Assembly (NCBI GenBank): GCA_002451275.1
Contig: DKBS01000211.1
Location: 1 to 7,557 of the forward strand
Source: Planctomycetaceae bacterium UBA6894
GTDB taxonomy: Bacteria; Planctomycetota; Planctomycetia; Gemmatales; Gemmataceae
DNA length: 7,557 bases
Reading direction: 5' to 3'
Of the stretch, positions 6,121-7,557 are shown one piece after another. The stretch's first letter is position 1. The number at the start of each line of letters is the position of its first letter. Under the pieces are notes generated by a model that saw nothing but the letters and a program-made list of their open reading frames with translations, did not search any database and was not told where the DNA came from. Position numbers and translations under genes: made by a program.

Positions 6121-6897
6121 TCAGGAAATTTCGAAGGAGAGCCCATCGTGTGCGGGGGCAATCTCCGGGGGCAGCTCCCGGCACAGCTCATCATGGTCGA
6201 GATCATGGGAGATATGGGTGAGATACGTTTTCTTCGGGCGCACGCGGTCCACCACCTCCAGAGCCTCATCCAGGCTGAGATGGCCGGGGTGGGGTTTGCG
6301 CCGCAAACAACCCAGCACCAGAACATCCAGATCCTCCAGCAACCGCCACGAGGGGCGGGGAATCGATTTCACATCCGTGCAATAAGCCACATTCCGCACG
6401 CGGAAGCCATAGACATTGAAGTGCGCGTGTTCCAAAGGGATGGGAGTGATCGTCTCCCCCAAAGCCTCAAAGGGCCTTTCATCGATCCTCCGGATCGAAA
6501 GTTTCGGCACAAATCCCTGCCGGATGGAATCCGAACCCGGGCCAAAAGCGTAGCTGAAGGAGGAACGAAGCCGCACCTCGGTCTCGCTGTTGCAAAACAG
6601 CGGGACCGGCTCGCCGATCAGGAAGGGAATCGGCCGCAGATCATCCAAACCATGGATGTGGTCGGCGTGGTAATGGGTCAAAAGCACCGCATGAATCGCC
6701 GGTGTCGCCGCCCGGAGAAGCTGCAACCGCAGTTCGGGGGGAGTGTCAATCAAGAGGTTTCCACCCGCCAGCCGCATCAAAACCGCACAGCGGTATCGAT
6801 GATTTTTCTGGTTGGTTGATGTGCAGACGGCACAGGAGCACCCTAGCATTGGTACGCCTGCCGATGTGCCTGTACCCAAAAAAGTGAACGACTGCAT
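6121..6897 (-). CDS. PhnP-like metallo-beta-lactamase-fold hydrolase
   Basis: A 258-residue metal-dependent hydrolase of the PhnP/RNase Z-like branch of the metallo-beta-lactamase superfamily. PhnP itself hydrolyses phosphoribosyl cyclic phosphate in phosphonate breakdown; many relatives act on cyclic phosphodiesters. Visible are GTGTSAGVPMLGC (8-20) and CAVC (22-25), which with C20 match the structural zinc site of PhnP. Then come LIDTPPELR (49-57), the metal motif THYHADHIHGLDDLR (74-88: H75, H77, D79, H80), H157/H159 near the third metal ligand, YCTDVKSIP (172-180, ligand D175), HPGHLSLDEAL (203-213) and THISHDLDH (227-235). The end HDGLSFEI is typical for the group. ATG 6897 is chosen; an upstream in-frame TTG at 6915 would add six residues before the first strand. 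No other phn gene is present, so its substrate here is open. It is the first gene of the minus-strand operon. Confidence 0.88.
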   Translation of the reverse strand: MQSFTFLGTGTSAGVPMLGCSCAVCTSTNQKNHRYRCAVLMRLAGGNLLIDTPPELRLQLLRAATPAIHAVLLTHYHADHIHGLDDLRPIPFLIGEPVPLFCNSETEVRLRSSFSYAFGPGSDSIRQGFVPKLSIRRIDERPFEALGETITPIPLEHAHFNVYGFRVRNVAYCTDVKSIPRPSWRLLEDLDVLVLGCLRRKPHPGHLSLDEALEVVDRVRPKKTYLTHISHDLDHDELCRELPPEIAPAHDGLSFEIS

Positions 6898-6915
6898 CAA
6901 TCGAATACCAAGCAA

Positions 6916-6958
6916 TTCTATTTAAAAATAAAATATAAAAAAGAAATACAAATATACA
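6916..6958. promoter_or_regulatory. AT-rich block upstream of the hydrolase operon, probable promoter region
   Basis: About 43 bases are almost entirely A and T, in contrast to the GC-rich surroundings. Read on the minus strand this is a T-rich run with several TATATT/TATTTT-like hexamers ending about 20 bp before the hydrolase ATG (6897). That suits a promoter with an AT-rich upstream element for the four-gene operon, but no -35/-10 pair with standard spacing stands out. Confidence 0.4.
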
Positions 6959-7057
6959 CGAGTAGCCCGTATAGATTTATGTGCCTTTCCAAGCCCCTTC
7001 GAGTATACCAACGCCCTTCCGGAGCAACACGGACTTCCAAGCAGTCTGATTAAAGCG

Positions 7058-7185
7058 CCAGAAAGCCTGGAGATTCTGGGCAATTTGCAACATCTTGCAA
7101 ATCTGGGTCCAGACCCCCTGCCGTTGCGCCCCTGCAAGGTGGCAGGTACCATGCAAGATTCATGGTCTTGGCCCGATTTCCCAAG
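7058..7185 (+). repeat. Series of consecutive inverted repeats in the ffh leader
   Basis: Several short dyads follow one another. CCAGAA (7058-7063) pairs with TTCTGG (7074-7079). ATTTGCAA (7083-7090) pairs with TTGCAAAT (7095-7102) around a 4-nt loop. TCTGG (7102-7106) pairs with CCAGA (7109-7113). CCTGCC (7117-7122) pairs with GGCAGG (7141-7146), with TTGC/GCAA (7124-7127/7134-7137) nested inside. ACCATG (7148-7153) pairs with CATGGT (7161-7166). CTTGG (7167-7171) pairs with CCAAG (7181-7185). Each arm match is exact as written. Together they suggest a structured 5' leader or a small RNA upstream of ffh; the role is unknown. Confidence 0.45.
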
Positions 7186-7226
7186 GGGGAAGGCGCGCCG
7201 AGGCTTGTATCGTTTTATGTGGTTTC

Positions 7227-7557
7227 ATGTTCGAGAGCCTGCAACGCACCCTGGGCGATGCCATCAAGCGCATGCGGGGCCGCGGTCGATTGACCGAGGC
7301 CAATATCCGCGAGGCGCTTGAGGAGGTTCGTATCGCCCTGCTGGATGCTGATGTGAACCATCAGGTCGCGCGGGATTTCCTCGACAGAGTCACCAAAAAA
7401 GCGGTTGGCCAAGAGGTTTTGCGCACCCTCGATCCGGGCGAGCAGATCCTCAAGATCCTCTACGACGAACTAGTTTCCCTGATGGGACCGGTGGACACCT
7501 CCCTGCCAAAACCCGGCAAGGACCGCCCCGCCGTGATCATGCTCTGCGGCCTGCAGG
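7227..7557 (+). CDS. ffh: Signal recognition particle GTPase Ffh, N-terminal part
   Basis: The first 110 residues of Ffh (SRP54), the GTPase that binds SRP RNA and hydrophobic signal sequences on nascent chains and hands ribosomes to the receptor FtsY at the membrane. The N-domain four-helix bundle is clear: MFESLQRTLGDAIKRMRGRG (1-20), RLTEANIREALEEVRIALL (21-39), ADVNHQVARDFLDRV (41-55), KKAVGQEVLRTLDPGEQI (57-74), the ILYDELVSLMG helix (77-87) and the first G-domain strand AVIMLCGLQ (102-110). The window ends just before the P-loop GxGKTT, so the G and M domains are not seen. ATG 7227 is chosen because homology begins exactly there; the ATG at 7217 is out of frame. There is no clear Shine-Dalgarno sequence. 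It is transcribed divergently from the hydrolase operon behind a structured leader. Confidence 0.95.
   Translation, partial: MFESLQRTLGDAIKRMRGRGRLTEANIREALEEVRIALLDADVNHQVARDFLDRVTKKAVGQEVLRTLDPGEQILKILYDELVSLMGPVDTSLPKPGKDRPAVIMLCGLQ

Larger units (their letters stand above)
6898..7226. other. Divergent intergenic region between the hydrolase gene and ffh
   Basis: A 329-bp stretch with no gene I can support. Reading frames on both strands give compositionally odd, unrecognised peptides. It has two distinct halves: an AT-rich block next to the hydrolase start, and a GC-richer half with several inverted repeats leading to ffh. Two copies of TTCCAAGC (6987-6994 and 7035-7042) lie 48 bp apart on the plus strand. 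An SRP RNA gene would be an attractive neighbour of ffh, but I could not find its conserved apical motif. Promoters for both flanking genes must lie here. Confidence 0.5.

Noticed and set aside
6102..6121. A CCTTG-CCAA-CAAGG hairpin followed by TCTTTT on the plus strand, resembling a terminator.
   Set aside because: The stem is only 5 bp and no plus-strand gene lies upstream to be terminated; on the transcribed minus strand the T run precedes the hairpin as an A run.
6027..6221. A plus-strand frame with a good-looking GGGAGGA followed directly by ATG near 6081.
   Set aside because: The spacing between the purine run and ATG is nearly zero, the frame runs antisense into the hydrolase gene, and the peptide has no coding character.
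7011..7045. A CCGGAAGG-containing stretch on the minus strand that recalls the SRP RNA apical loop.
   Set aside because: The conserved neighbouring bases of the SRP RNA tip (AGCAGCC after the GGAA loop and GGUCAGG before it) are missing, and no long rod-like pairing surrounds it.
6922..7152. A 76-codon minus-strand frame in the hydrolase-ffh spacer.
   Set aside because: Its C-terminal end is only the translation of the AT-rich block, the rest is Arg/Gly/Ser-rich, and there is no ribosome site or recognisable motif.

Overview
The window is GC-rich bacterial chromosome packed with core metabolic and housekeeping genes. I see no insertion sequence, CRISPR array, phage gene, tRNA or rRNA. The organism is most likely a member of the PVC group, perhaps Verrucomicrobiota. 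The main reason is a eukaryote-like (UDPGP-family) UDP-N-acetylhexosamine pyrophosphorylase, a type frequent in that group. Weak Shine-Dalgarno sequences before most genes fit but prove little. The taxonomic call is an inference of moderate confidence.

Layout: (1) 1-256, minus strand: the N-terminal part of a DCC-family (DUF393) thiol-disulfide oxidoreductase-like protein that runs off the left edge. (2) 257-492: a divergent intergenic region. (3) 493-3028, plus strand: three genes joined by 4-nt stop/start overlaps, namely rhamnulokinase (rhaB), 5-oxoprolinase subunit B (pxpB, TTG start inferred) and a small gamma-glutamylcyclotransferase-family protein. (4) 3035-6897, minus strand: a four-gene run read from right to left, namely a PhnP-like metallo-beta-lactamase-fold hydrolase, the UDP-N-acetylhexosamine pyrophosphorylase, mannose-1-phosphate guanylyltransferase (manC) and the YqgF/RuvX nuclease. 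It converges on the plus-strand operon with only 6 bp between stop codons, inside a hairpin. (5) 6898-7226: a divergent intergenic region with a sharply AT-rich block next to the hydrolase gene and a series of inverted repeats next to ffh. (6) 7227-7557, plus strand: the N domain of SRP GTPase Ffh, cut by the right edge just before its P-loop.

Two functional pairings stand out. The cyclotransferase family releases 5-oxoproline and PxpB is part of the enzyme that consumes it, so the plus-strand operon may couple production and disposal of this metabolite. The minus-strand operon puts two nucleotide-sugar synthesis steps (UDP-HexNAc and GDP-mannose) side by side, which suggests envelope or exopolysaccharide precursor supply. 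I did not find a convincing undescribed system. The most unusual signals are the structured ffh leader, the hairpin abutting the pyrophosphorylase start codon, and the orphan pxpB-cyclotransferase pair behind a lone rhamnulokinase.
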